Part shown: positions 1 through 8,741 of the stretch, one piece after another
Position numbering within the stretch: the stretch's first letter is position 1
Layout of the letters: every line of letters starts with the position of its first letter
Source of the DNA: Trichomonas vaginalis G3
Lineage: Eukaryota; Parabasalia; Trichomonadida; Trichomonadidae
Length of the DNA: 64,000 nt
NCBI RefSeq assembly: GCF_026262505.1
Contig: NC_067207.1
Coordinates: forward strand, 2,674,252-2,738,251
Direction of reading: 5' to 3'
Notes under the pieces: model-generated
The model's database searches: none
Told to the model about the DNA's origin: nothing
The model's input: the letters and a program-made list of their open reading frames with translations, nothing else
Made by a program: the position numbers and the translations under genes

Positions 1-1010
1 CAAAGAATGGGTTTGTAAGACTTTCGTTCAACATGAAGTGGTTGTGGACAATTGCAATCTTCAACCATGGTAAGTCTTTGTCAACAACATAGTCGTCATG
101 TGAAGAACCTTTAGCTGTAGGTATGTTGACTCGGATATTGACATTTGCCAACGGTGCAATTTTTGCCAATTGACCTCTGAGAATGTACCTTGTCTTCACA
201 CATGACTCAAGATACTTCATCTTCTCTTCTGTAACAAGACCAGAGTTCCTGAGACATGTAAGAATACAAGGTTCATTGACAATTGTTTTCAATTGAATTG
301 TAAATTCCATACCTTGTCAAGTCAATGTCAGACTTATTTATGAAGGGGAAGTATCCAGCATGTTGTCTGACTGCTTGAGGGTTAGGTTGGTACCATTCGA
401 ACTTGACACTTGCAATTCCTTCAATTGCATTCAAAATGTCTGAGTCGGAGTCAACCATTTGTTCTCTCTTTGTAGTCTTGAAAGCGTCAAGAAGTTTTGC
501 GGCTGTTTGTTCATTGCCATTTGCATAGTAAATGTGACCATCCAAATCTGTTATGTCAATCTGAGATTGTGTCCTTTCTTATTTCCGTCTTGAATTGCAG
601 CAAGTACTCCCATGAAGCCTTCTTTGTTCTTTCCTTCGTCAAAGTTTACTGTAAAGGTTCGACCAGATGTAATTTGACTTCTAACTTTCACGATACTTTT
701 CATATGCATATCTTGTTCTTTCCATGGGAGCATGTGTGTCTTCACCTTTTCCTTTTTTCCTTCTCAAAGGATGCAATTGTTCGTCATGTTTCCAGTAGAA
801 TCTGGCAAAGCCGTCGTGTCCTTCAACTTGAGGTTCACTAACATCGAAAGGCATGTTCATAAGACGTTCTTCTTCTAACCTCTCTAGTCTTTTGGATAAT
901 TTGCACGTGCTGTTTCCAATCCATTTCGTAGCGAAGACCAGCCAGTTTGTCATAGACTTTTTATGGGTTTCCCTTCCTATATTTAAATTCTTTCGAAACT
1001 CTCCAACCAT
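1..1010 (-). pseudogene. Decayed Maverick gene, probably polymerase N-terminal side
   Basis: Three short minus-strand open pieces (273-545, 551-745, 681-1010) lie end to end with the same composition, suggesting one decayed gene running off the left edge of the window. The segment containing GYFPFINKSDIDLTRYGIY resembles the region ahead of the exonuclease domain in viral and organellar-type family-B DNA polymerases of trichomonad Mavericks. That assignment is from memory of the family and no catalytic motif is visible, because the palm and exonuclease regions would lie to the left. It could instead be another early gene of the element. Confidence 0.4.
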
Positions 1011-1102
1011 ATCTTTGTAACTCTGCTTTTATTCTAGCAGACTTTCTATCCATTCTATATGGGGGCATTTTTATAAAAATAAAAAAATATGTTTTTTTTT
1101 CT

Positions 1103-1689
1103 TTACTTTACATAACCGCCTGCTGCCATAAGTCTTTGACGCCAACCCATACCAGCTAATGAAGGTTGACTTGGTTTAGTTTGGAAACTAAACTTTGGTT
1201 TTGGTTTATCTTCAGTTTTTGGTTTTTCTTCTTCTATCAGTTTTTCGTCACTTTTCGGTTCCTCTGACTTTACCCTACTTGCAGGAACGGTTGTGTCGTC
1301 AACATCTTCATAAATATCATATGCCATTTGTTTTTGTTTTCCTTTCAACTTTTTGTGTTTGTTGTAAAGTTTAGAATATTTCGACTCTAAGTCAATGAGA
1401 TGTTCTATAATGAACTGTTGGTCAGTGAAGTAAACTTTTCCATCTGTTGTCTCGAAAGCTCCCCGACTTCAATATTTTATTTGTGAGAGTCTGTTTCTTT
1501 TTTGAGATACTAGCCGTTCCATTTCTATGAAAAGTGACTTTGTAGTTAGGGTTTGTATTTCCAGACCTGGCACTTTTCTATTATTGAATTTTTCTCTTCA
1601 TCTGTAAGTTCTTTGACAGGTTTTGACAATGGTTCTGAACTTTTTGTTTGTGGTGTCAAATCTACCGTTTCAACTTCTTCGGTCATTTC
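1103..1689 (-). pseudogene. Decayed small Maverick gene, Lys/Glu-rich
   Basis: The best open part (1103-1348) is rich in Glu, Lys and Pro and ends with a short Gly/Ala/Trp-containing tail (MGWRQRLMAAGGYVK). Open sequence of similar style continues towards 1689, where an ATG follows the element's promoter-like string TTTTTTACTGAGATGAAATG. It is not one open frame now. No family is recognised. The charged, disordered look resembles small virion-associated proteins, but that is a guess. Confidence 0.4.
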
Positions 1690-1705
1690 ATCTCAGTAAA
1701 AAATT

Positions 1706-1858
1706 TTAGTTTGGTTTGTTTTCAACTGGTTGTTGTTGTTTTTTAAGTCGGTCTAAAACTTCCTGAGGTATAGGAAGAACTTGACAAACACGTTGTGTAA
1801 CTGCTGGAAGCCGACAAATCCATCTTGAACCCATTTGTCTCAATGCTGTATTGTTCAT
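1706..1858 (-). CDS. Small Maverick protein, 50 aa
   Basis: This 50-codon open frame begins at an ATG directly downstream of the string TTTTTACTGAGATGAA, the same leader that precedes the neighbouring minus-strand gene starting at 1689. The protein starts MNNTALRQMGSRWICRL and ends in a Gln/Pro-rich tail. I do not recognise it. Leader reuse and the position between two other small minus-strand genes are the reasons to call it a gene. Confidence 0.45.
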   Translation of the reverse strand: MNNTALRQMGSRWICRLPAVTQRVCQVLPIPQEVLDRLKKQQQPVENKPN

Positions 1859-2012
1859 TTCATCTCAGTAAAAAACTTTACATTCCCCACGTTTGAGGCG
1901 GTTGAGGTTGGTTATTGTTTACCATTGTTGTGCATGGTTATATCCTCTGTTAAAGAATCTTTCACCTTGGTCCATATAGTGTCCTGCTTGGTTATAGTAG
2001 TCATTTGCTTTG

Positions 2013-2279
2013 TTATATATAGTTTCCTGCTTGTCTTCCTACATTGTCCATCCATCCTTGAACTTTTCCTCTTGTTTCAGGATTTGGAATAAGATTTGTT
2101 GCATCTCGTGCTACATCCCAACCTTTCTGTACAGTTTGTATAATAGGTTGTGCTTTCTCTTTAAGTATACCTAATGTACTCAAAATCTTCCTTCCAACTC
2201 CAAATACACCTCTGGCTATTGTTCCCACTGCGGGTAAAAATCTAGATGCGACTCCTGCTAATGCGCCAAATAAACCCAT
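2013..2279 (-). CDS. Small Gly-rich amphipathic Maverick protein (MGLFGALAG start)
   Basis: An 88-residue protein starting MGLFGALAGVASRFLPAVG, a glycine-rich amphipathic helix, followed by basic and helical segments. Each Maverick copy here has one or two proteins of this style (compare 5794-6036, 22412-22627, 22657-22893 and 29076-29603). By analogy with membrane-active internal virion proteins such as adenovirus protein VI, I infer a capsid-internal, membrane-perturbing role; no homology is claimed. Related decayed sequence continues downstream to about 1864. It is divergent with the integrase gene at 2297, sharing a 17-bp intergenic promoter. Confidence 0.55.
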   Translation of the reverse strand: MGLFGALAGVASRFLPAVGTIARGVFGVGRKILSTLGILKEKAQPIIQTVQKGWDVARDATNLIPNPETRGKVQGWMDNVGRQAGNYI

Positions 2280-2296
2280 TTCTTATAGGGTAAAAA
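2280..2296. promoter_or_regulatory. Divergent Maverick promoter between 2279(-) and 2297(+)
   Basis: Only 17 bases separate two divergent ATGs. Read from either side the sequence gives a T/A-rich block, a short spacer and the start codon (on the minus strand TTTTTACCCTATAAGAAATG). The same grammar recurs ahead of most genes in copies A to E, so it probably holds the start-proximal promoter for both genes. Confidence 0.5.
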
Positions 2297-3234
2297 ATGA
2301 CGAATCCGAACAAGGACCCCTATGTTTCTAAGGCAACAAAGAAAGCACTCATGATAAAAATCTTTAGTTCAACACCAAATGCTTGGTTTATGGATATCTT
2401 GGAAAACATTCCGAGGTATAGAGAAGATGGACCACCATACTGGCTAATATTTGTCGGTCAAAACACAAGATACTGTGAAGCCATACCATTATGGTCCAAA
2501 AATATTTTAGATGTGAAAACTGCTTTGACAATATTCGTTGACAAATACCATCCAACAAAACTGACATCTGACTGTGAAAGTTCTTTCAAATCAGATGATG
2601 TAAAAAACTATCTGCGTTCAAAAAATGTAAACCAATATTTCATTGTCGACCAAAACCATTCTGCTCTTGGTGTCATTGACGGTTGTATAAAAATGTTAAG
2701 AGACTTAAACCAACCACAAGGTGGTGAAGCAAATGAAATGTCATATGACGACAAATATAGACACTTCTCCATGGCAAAGATGAGACAAGTTTTAAATATT
2801 TACAATAGCCGTAAACAAAAAGGTTTGGGAAACCACTCCCCGAAGAAATGAAAAACAACCCTGACTTAGAAAAAGACTATATATTTAATAATTTAGTCAA
2901 AAGAGACAAACAAGAAAGAATGCCGGGCTTCAAACTTCAGAAAGGTGACAAAGTAAAAATAGAAATACCTAAACGCGACCCATATGAAAATACTATTGAC
3001 TATGACAACAATGGGAACCCGACAGGTACTCACATTCGTGTTCGTAAAAATAGAAGAAAGTATACAAGAGAATATTATGAAGTTTTAGGCAAACATGGCA
3101 AAATGTACACACTGCAAGCAGAAGATAAAACGACTATTGTCAGACCTCGTTTCAAACTTGTCAAAGTTCAAGGTGGTATACTTTCAAAGACAGTTCCTAA
3201 CAAATATAAGACAACTCCTGACGAAATATGCTAA
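2297..3234 (+). pseudogene. Maverick retroviral-like (DDE-fold) integrase, copy A
   Basis: The integrase core of the Maverick/Polinton family is recognisable. An RNase-H-like first strand contains NAWFMDILENIPRY. A second acidic motif follows at KLTSDCESSFKS, and then NHSALGVIDGCIKMLRDLN, the position of the third acidic residue and helix. The downstream part (2848-3234) matches the C-terminal basic domain (GDKVKIEIPK, then YEVLGKHGKMYTLQ). It would join element ends to target DNA. It is a fossil, not a single open frame now, with roughly one or two breaks. The homologue in copy B is at 12786-13967. Confidence 0.8.
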
Positions 3235-3252
3235 AGAAGTTGAAAATGACGA

Positions 3253-4923
3253 CTAAGCAATTCTATACCATGCGTAAACTGTCATGTAAGGTGGCATGCA
3301 TTCTTTACTTTGTCCGTTGTTTGCGTATATCCTGAAACGAAATGTGTATGGTTTCCTTCTCCCGAGTGTCACTCCAGTAACAATTTATAGCAAACTTAAC
3401 GTCGTCTTTAACATCATATCCTTTACCTTTTGTCATTCCTGACCAATCCCAATATCTATGCTTATGCCAACCTGCTTGAGATGTACTTAAATCTATGTAG
3501 TGACTGTGTGTGCAGGTAAATTTTCACCTGAAATCGTTTTACTTCCACCTGTTTCCTTTGAAGAGTTTTGCACAATACAAAAACCTGTCGACTATTTGTT
3601 CCCATGCACCAACACCAAACATTACTTGAGGACCTCTTGCATCCATAGATGTATAAATAGAACCTACTGGGTTCATTAAATCAAACATATGAGATATTAT
3701 AGGATTGTCTCTTTTGAACTTAAAATATAGTGCAACTATTTCAGGTTTCTTCTGGTTTGTGTCAGAATATTTTTTATAATATAATCTTATGTTTTCAGGG
3801 TAGGTAAAATCTTGACTATAATATTTATTTCTGTCATCTTCATAATAGTATACTATTCTCGTTTTTTCTATTGCATTATATCTTTTATATCTATAATAAT
3901 CTAAATATAATGTTAGCTTTTGTTCATCTACATGTGGTGTTCTGACGTCATCTCCATAGTCATAATAATATGGTGCTGGAGCTGGGTCAGGCAATGTCAT
4001 ATCTGTCATTTCATAAACTCTTAAATATTTCTTTTGTTCGTCTCCATATAAGTTTAAGTAGCAGTTGTTGTCTAATGGAACTTTAACTTGTGTACCATCA
4101 TTCTTTTATAGCTTACATACATTTCATTGTTATTTTTCGGAATGAGTTTATGCCGTGTACCATTTTTTAAGGACTGTACCAACTGCCATCTAAAATATTT
4201 ATTTTCTTCATTGACAGAAAAGTCACCAACAATAGTTTCAATATTTTTTGTTCCTATCAAACTTTGGTATATTTCATTGACATATGTTTTATCTGCTTTA
4301 TTTTCAAGGCTAACGTTTAAGTCTGTTATTTCAGAAGATGTATGTGTATGTCCAACGTCACTTTTCCTGTTTAAGGTTTCTTGTAAGTTTGTAATATTTG
4401 CAATGGTATGTGTATGAGTCTTATCTGCTTTTGTCTCTAATGTTTCCTTAAGACTTGGTATTTGGTTAATATAATGTATATGAGTCTTTTTAGAATATTC
4501 GTTTTCAGCTCTTGTCACTTCACTTGACATTTTATTGTCAACATATGTTTTGTCTGCTAGTTCAGGATGAGTATGTTCTTTTGTTGCATAAGCATTGTTA
4601 GCTCTTTCTTCTTCTTTTGCTATTGCATCGTCTACATATTCTTTGTCAGCTTTGTTGTCAACATCTGCTTTCAAAAGAAGTTCATTTATAGGTTTCTCGT
4701 TTAAAGTTCCTTTTGTTGGATTTATACAGACAGTATTGTTCTTATTGTCTTGAAATAGAAACTCATCTGTTATAGGGTTTAATGTCAGTTTTAAGTTTCC
4801 TTCTTTCAATGACTCAGATATCTTAGAATAGTTTGAAAAGTTTGTTGTGTTCTTATTTAGAGCTTGCATAATGAGTTGTCGGTTGTGTTGTATTTCTCTC
4901 ATGGAAGCAATATCTTTCGACAT
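3253..4923 (-). pseudogene. Phage-like receptor/tail-fibre protein of Maverick copy A
   Basis: The N-terminal open part (4072-4923) has an N-terminal head, then repeated KADKxYVD and KADKTHTHT-type units separated by short helices, typical of trimeric phage fibre shafts. A second part (3539-4009) contains LMNPVGSIYTSMDARGPQVM and a GAWEQIVDRFLYC segment, as in short tail-fibre/tail-collar C-terminal domains. The remnant reading ends in the phage-style MPPYMTVYAWYR tail. In phages this domain binds host surface carbohydrate. Here I infer a spike or receptor-binding role for the virion-like form of the element. Decayed, with about three breaks. Homologues lie at 14868-16977 and, more loosely, 23776-25040. 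Confidence 0.7.
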
Positions 4924-4941
4924 TTTTATTCTAGATAAAAT
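4924..4941. promoter_or_regulatory. Divergent Maverick promoter, fibre/capsid pair
   Basis: Eighteen bases separate the fibre ATG (minus, 4923) from the capsid-type ATG (plus, 4942). The sequence TTTTATTCTAGATAAAAT is nearly palindromic, with an A/T block on each side of a TCTAGA core, so each gene has a T-rich block about ten bases from its ATG, as elsewhere in these elements. Confidence 0.5.
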
Positions 4942-5718
4942 ATGCTTCCAATAGAAAAAGAAAATTCAAGAGTTGCTACAACTAAACCATTAGATGAACT
5001 TTTTACTAATGTCGGTCAAAAGTTTGAGACAGAGACCGTAAAGCATGAAGGCTATCGTTTTGACTACCCATTAAGATGGTTAAGAGACCCATCTGTCACA
5101 AAAGCTATTGGCTTTCGTAGAATGAAGTTCATTTCAGAAGCCATACATGGTTTCCCATTTACGGTCGGTTTTGAAGTTCGATACTATAACAAAGAAAAAC
5201 GTATGTATGAGAAATTTGAACAGGGAAAACTTTTACAAGTTAGTTTGCTTGTAAACTTAGAAACAACTCTTCAAGCTTTTCAAGAAAAAATAAACGATAT
5301 CTATATCGAATATGCAAACCAGTATAACATTGACGAAGGAGAGTACCATCTCGATATTATTTATGACAGGAAAAATGCAACTGTTAAAATCAATAAAATA
5401 GAAGACCTTGGAGAAAACGTTTATATTTCTACAAAATATAACAACTTGGCATGGTATAGATTTATGAGGATGTTAAATCAGCCTGCAGCATATCCAGTAC
5501 ACCCAGACTTTTATGAAGTCGAAAACCCTAATGGAACATATGAAAATGTTTTCGACCAAGATGCTATTATTGTTCATGCTTCATTTTCTGGCGCCCAAAA
5601 CTCTTTCTTATGCTTGGCAAATGACTTTTACGAAAAACCTACAAAGTTATACGAACCACCAAGTGGAAGTATTTCAGACTTTCAAGTATGGTTTACTACA
5701 GATGGAAGAAAAGAATAA
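4942..5718 (+). CDS. Candidate minor capsid (penton-like) protein, copy A
   Basis: A 258-residue open frame. It parallels the gene at 27969-28850 in copy C: an early Y..DYPLRWLRDPSVTKAIGFR segment, a central beta-rich region, and a C-terminal motif HASFSGAQNSFLCLANDFYEKPTKLY (compare SSISEFAEESILCLSNYMYSPPKHY) followed by FQVWFTTDGR. Every copy has one such gene, each divergent from a neighbouring minus-strand gene. Size and beta-rich character fit a single-jelly-roll vertex protein, but this is inference; it could be another conserved virion protein. The start follows the divergent promoter directly. Confidence 0.55.
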   Translation: MLPIEKENSRVATTKPLDELFTNVGQKFETETVKHEGYRFDYPLRWLRDPSVTKAIGFRRMKFISEAIHGFPFTVGFEVRYYNKEKRMYEKFEQGKLLQVSLLVNLETTLQAFQEKINDIYIEYANQYNIDEGEYHLDIIYDRKNATVKINKIEDLGENVYISTKYNNLAWYRFMRMLNQPAAYPVHPDFYEVENPNGTYENVFDQDAIIVHASFSGAQNSFLCLANDFYEKPTKLYEPPSGSISDFQVWFTTDGRKE

Positions 5719-5793
5719 TTCCATTATACCATGCGTTTTACTTAGAACTTAGTTTCATATACAACTACTATCGAACGGTAAAAATATAATTTT

Positions 5794-6036
5794 TTAATAC
5801 GGTTGAGGTGTTGGATTTGGTTGCCAACTAGACTGTGGTGCAGGTTCAGGCTGTTGTATAACAGGAGCTTGTTCTTCTGGTTCAGGGTCTTTAGGTATAA
5901 TACCAACAAACTGACCTACTCTTTTACCAATATTTTTGACTCCGTTCCAAATTCCTCTTCCTACGGTTTTTATTCCATTCCATATACCTCTTCCAACATT
6001 TCGAAAGAAGTTTCCAATACTACTGAAGAAACCCAT
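5794..6036 (-). CDS. Small amphipathic protein with myristoylation-type start (MGFFSS)
   Basis: An 80-residue protein. Its N-terminus MGFFSSIG fits the N-myristoylation signal (Gly2, Ser6). It is followed by two tandem copies of an amphipathic unit (NVGRGIWNGIKTVGRGIWNGVKN), a basic helix, and a Pro/Gln-rich tail. This resembles lytic or membrane-associated internal virion peptides in design. I infer membrane interaction during entry or assembly; no named family is recognised. It sits in a run of minus-strand genes with 6055-6417 just upstream, and its leader shows the A/T-rich block seen before other Maverick genes. Confidence 0.55.
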   Translation of the reverse strand: MGFFSSIGNFFRNVGRGIWNGIKTVGRGIWNGVKNIGKRVGQFVGIIPKDPEPEEQAPVIQQPEPAPQSSWQPNPTPQPY

Positions 6037-6054
6037 TTTACTATATGTAAAAAT

Positions 6055-6417
6055 CTAATGTCCGCCTAGTCTTTTGCGTTTCCTGTTGAGTTCCATAGCA
6101 TTCTTTAACTGGAGCTCATACATTCTGTTTCTCCTCTGGTAGAAAACATATTCTGGGTCAACTCCTGTGTTCGCGTCATCTGCATACAGTTGTTTATATC
6201 CCACTTCAGGGTTTGTATAAAACTCTTTCCATCTCATATTTGCATACCATGGTGGCAAACCTAACGCAGCGTCATTTGAAATGGCAGTTTGCATTTGTAC
6301 ATCTGTTGGCACTTGACCATAGTTTGCCATTGCAGTTTGTATTCTAACTTCATTTGGAATATTCTCTGGGTTTGGTTGTCCAGGTTGCTGTGCATTCGCT
6401 AAGTTCTGTGCGTCCAT
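6055..6417 (-). CDS. Conserved-looking Maverick protein, 120 aa, unknown
   Basis: Starts MDAQNLANAQQPGQPNP. A Gln/Asn/Pro-rich head contains two related segments (NEVRIQTAMANYGQVPTDVQMQTAISN), then an aromatic block (PPWYANMRWKEFYTNP) and a very basic C-terminus (ELNRKRKRLGGH). I do not recognise the family. The short intergenic gap to 5794-6036 and the promoter-like A/T leader (ATATTTTTATCTAATATTAAATG) argue for an expressed structural or DNA-binding small protein. Confidence 0.5.
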   Translation of the reverse strand: MDAQNLANAQQPGQPNPENIPNEVRIQTAMANYGQVPTDVQMQTAISNDAALGLPPWYANMRWKEFYTNPEVGYKQLYADDANTGVDPEYVFYQRRNRMYELQLKNAMELNRKRKRLGGH

Positions 6418-6440
6418 TTAATATTAGATAAAAATATCTC

Positions 6441-6560
6441 TTACGAGTACATATGCTGAACATTTGCAGGCATTGGTTCATCTTCATATTCTCTGTACTT
6501 TTCTGCCACGTCAAAGAAATAAATGACACAATGGAAAAAACCTAAAACAAGTAGTCCCAT
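6441..6560 (-). CDS. Small single-span membrane protein, 39 aa
   Basis: A 39-codon frame, MGLLVLGFFHCVIYFFDVAE and then a charged tail (KYREYEDEP...). The first 17 or so residues form a plausible membrane span. Its ATG lies inside the 3' end of the methyltransferase gene in another frame, an overlap common in compact viral-type genomes. No family is recognised; the call rests on hydrophobic pattern and position. Confidence 0.35.
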   Translation of the reverse strand: MGLLVLGFFHCVIYFFDVAEKYREYEDEPMPANVQHMYS

Positions 6561-7374
6561 TTCAAACCACATTTACTTACTAATAAAATTTCTTTGTTAT
6601 GACACTTTCTCCAGTTTATAGGACCTCTCTCATATTCTATCTTGTCATATATAAACTCATAGTCATGTATGTCCTCTAACCATCTCATAACGGTTTCCAA
6701 ACCACTTTTATCGGATGTAAAGTAAAAGCATGGATGGTTATGTAAAACGTCTAAAGTTTCTAAAGAGTCTCTCAAAGTCCAGTCTACTTGGTATTGAAAA
6801 TCCCATGTGTTATAGAACGGCGGGTCCACTATAAAGAAAACATTTTCCTTGTCTTTATATTTTTCATACAACTCTGTCCAATGACATCTCACAAACTCTA
6901 TACCCTCAATATATTTTTCTATGTCCTCTTTGAAAACATTTGTATAGTTAAGATATAAAACTTTTGACATAAGTGTTTCAATGTCATGAACTCTTATAGA
7001 ACCACTATATAATAGTCTAGCAGATATACTATCCAGTCTATATATTCTGCTTTTTTCAAAACCTCTCTCACAATATTTTTCTTATCTAATGGTATACGTT
7101 CCATCTTACCTATCTGAATCTTTTCTTTTAACTCTTTCAATATATTGTTTGTGTCTGGAATATGTTTGAGACGGTTCATATAGTTGTCGAAGTCATTGCA
7201 TATAATCTTTGAGTCTGGGAATATTATATGGCACAAATGGGATATATAGAAACTTCCACCGAACAAATCTACAAATGTTAGACCATTCGGTAGTTTCTTA
7301 AGTTCTCTCAATATAATATCTTTACATCTACTCTTATTTCCAAAGAACGGTAACGGTGGTTTTGTAAAATTCAT
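6542..7374 (-). pseudogene. D12-class DNA N6-adenine methyltransferase of Maverick copy A
   Basis: Two adjacent open pieces together cover the marks of a Dam/D12-type adenine methyltransferase. PLPFFGNKSR and FVDLFGGSF (cofactor binding) are in 6994-7374. The catalytic DPPFYN motif and a C-terminal region with PCFYFTSDKSG are in 6542-6970. The enzyme would transfer a methyl group from S-adenosylmethionine to adenine N6 in DNA. It is the last gene before the element end, a cargo position. Decayed in this copy, with about one break. N6-methyladenine is reported in trichomonads, so elements of this kind are a possible source of host enzymes (inference). Confidence 0.75.
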
Positions 7375-7506
7375 TTATATATAATAATAAAAATGTTTTT
7401 TCCTGAAAAGTGACAGAAAAGTGACAAAACATGAAAACATATATAATTTGTGAAAAGCTCCTGGAAGACCCGTATATAAGAACTTCATTTATAATAATCA
7501 TCTTCA

Positions 7507-7537
7507 GGGCTAGAAGGCACGAAGTGCCTGGAAGCCC
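7507..7537. repeat. Terminal GC-rich hairpin at right end of copy A
   Basis: An imperfect palindrome, GGGCT..AGGCAC-GAA-GTGCCT..AAGCCCC, with a perfect 5-bp core (GGCAC/GTGCC) and GAA loop, in otherwise AT-rich DNA, just inside the inferred terminus (about 7,545). Similar hairpins with a GGCGCGCAGTGCC core lie just inside the ends of C (30206-30252) and E (31278-31322). Confidence 0.6.
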
Positions 7538-7590
7538 CACTACCTTTTTTTTTTTTTTTTTTATTATTTTATTTTTTTATTTTGTATGAA

Positions 7591-8692
7591 ATGAGCGTCA
7601 AAACTAACAACGTTAAAAAATTAGGATTCACAAACGAGGAAATAAAGGATATATTAGAGAGAGTGTTATGAAGTTATAAATATTATTTAAGAAATTGTCA
7701 AAAATTTGCCGAGTTATTAAATGATTTAGATTATGATGGAAAAATGAATAAAGATGATGTTATAAATTTCTTATATCCCACATCTGAAGAAGAAAAACCT
7801 AAAGAACCTGATGTTTTCCCTGAATATTATGAAGAACGGATTAAAGATGATGAATACAATGAAATTGAAAGACTGGAAAAAATAAGAGATGAAATAGATG
7901 AAAAAATTAAGGAATTAAGAGAAGTTGAAAAATATAATGAAAATGAAGTAGAGGGTCTAATGAATATCCCAGCTTCAGAATCAGAAGTTCAGAAATCTCA
8001 TGAAGAAAGATATAAAAATTATGTCTCAGAATCAACACAAAATTTATTAGATGGTGAAATAGACGAAACACTTTCAGAAGAAGGTACTAAATTTATTCGT
8101 AAACATAAGTTACAATTTATTGATAATGAAGAATACCCCTGTATCCTACTTTCACCACCTTTAGATTCCAAAAAATTCAAAAAAGCTCTTAAAAACGTGA
8201 CATATGCAACTAATACGATTAAGAAAGAAGATCATGATATTTACACAAATTATTATTTAAATAAATGCACGGTGTTGATAAAGTTTTTGATTTATTAGAT
8301 AAAATATCAAAAGAAACCATTGGAACCTATAAAATTTTGTGTGATTGTGGTTTCATTATTGAAGATACTAATAATGTTTCATATGAAAGAACAGCACCGA
8401 AGGAAGACGAAGTGAAAGGTCTATACCATTCGTTATTAAGAACATAAAAGATATGAAAACTTATAAGCATTATATTTATTCATTTATTTCAGAAAAAATG
8501 GAAGCAACCCATAAAACATCTTCTCATCATTTTATAGCTATTCATACATTCCTTTTCAAAGTTGTGAAATTAAATAAGACAGGAATTAGATTTAATGTAT
8601 CAGGGTACGCATTCTTGAGTAAATTAAAATGTATTCGTCACGTCGCAGATGATAAAAATTTATGTGTTCTTAATTCATTTTATGGGCTTTAA
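7591..8692 (+). pseudogene. Decayed early-region gene(s) of copy B, unknown
   Basis: Open pieces in the plus direction (from an ATG at 7591, then 7744-8298, 8265-8447 and 8453-8692) share strongly charged, coiled-coil-like composition (for example RLEKIRDEIDEKIKELREVEKY). Cys-containing segments (YKILCDCGFIIEDTNN) and a C-terminal stretch (GIRFNVSGYAFLSKLK) follow. Probably one gene ahead of the polymerase, decayed, with several breaks. I do not recognise its family. Confidence 0.4.
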
Positions 8693-8741
8693 AAAATAAA
8701 CTTTATTTTTATTTATTTTTTAATTTTTTATTCTTACATAA

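Larger units (their letters stand above)
1..7545. mobile_element. Maverick/Polinton copy A, left end outside window
   Basis: Fossil Maverick/Polinton DNA element. Its parts in order are a polymerase-side fragment (minus), small genes (minus), DDE-type integrase (plus), phage-like fibre (minus), capsid-type protein (plus), two small capsid-associated proteins (minus), a small membrane protein and an adenine methyltransferase (minus). The right end is placed at about 7,545, where a GC-rich hairpin is followed by a terminus ending in CT and the sequence changes abruptly to an A/T run and the more AT-rich copy B. Several genes remain open while at least four or five are decayed, so it is not recent but not ancient. 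The left terminus and any target duplication lie outside the window. Confidence 0.85.
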
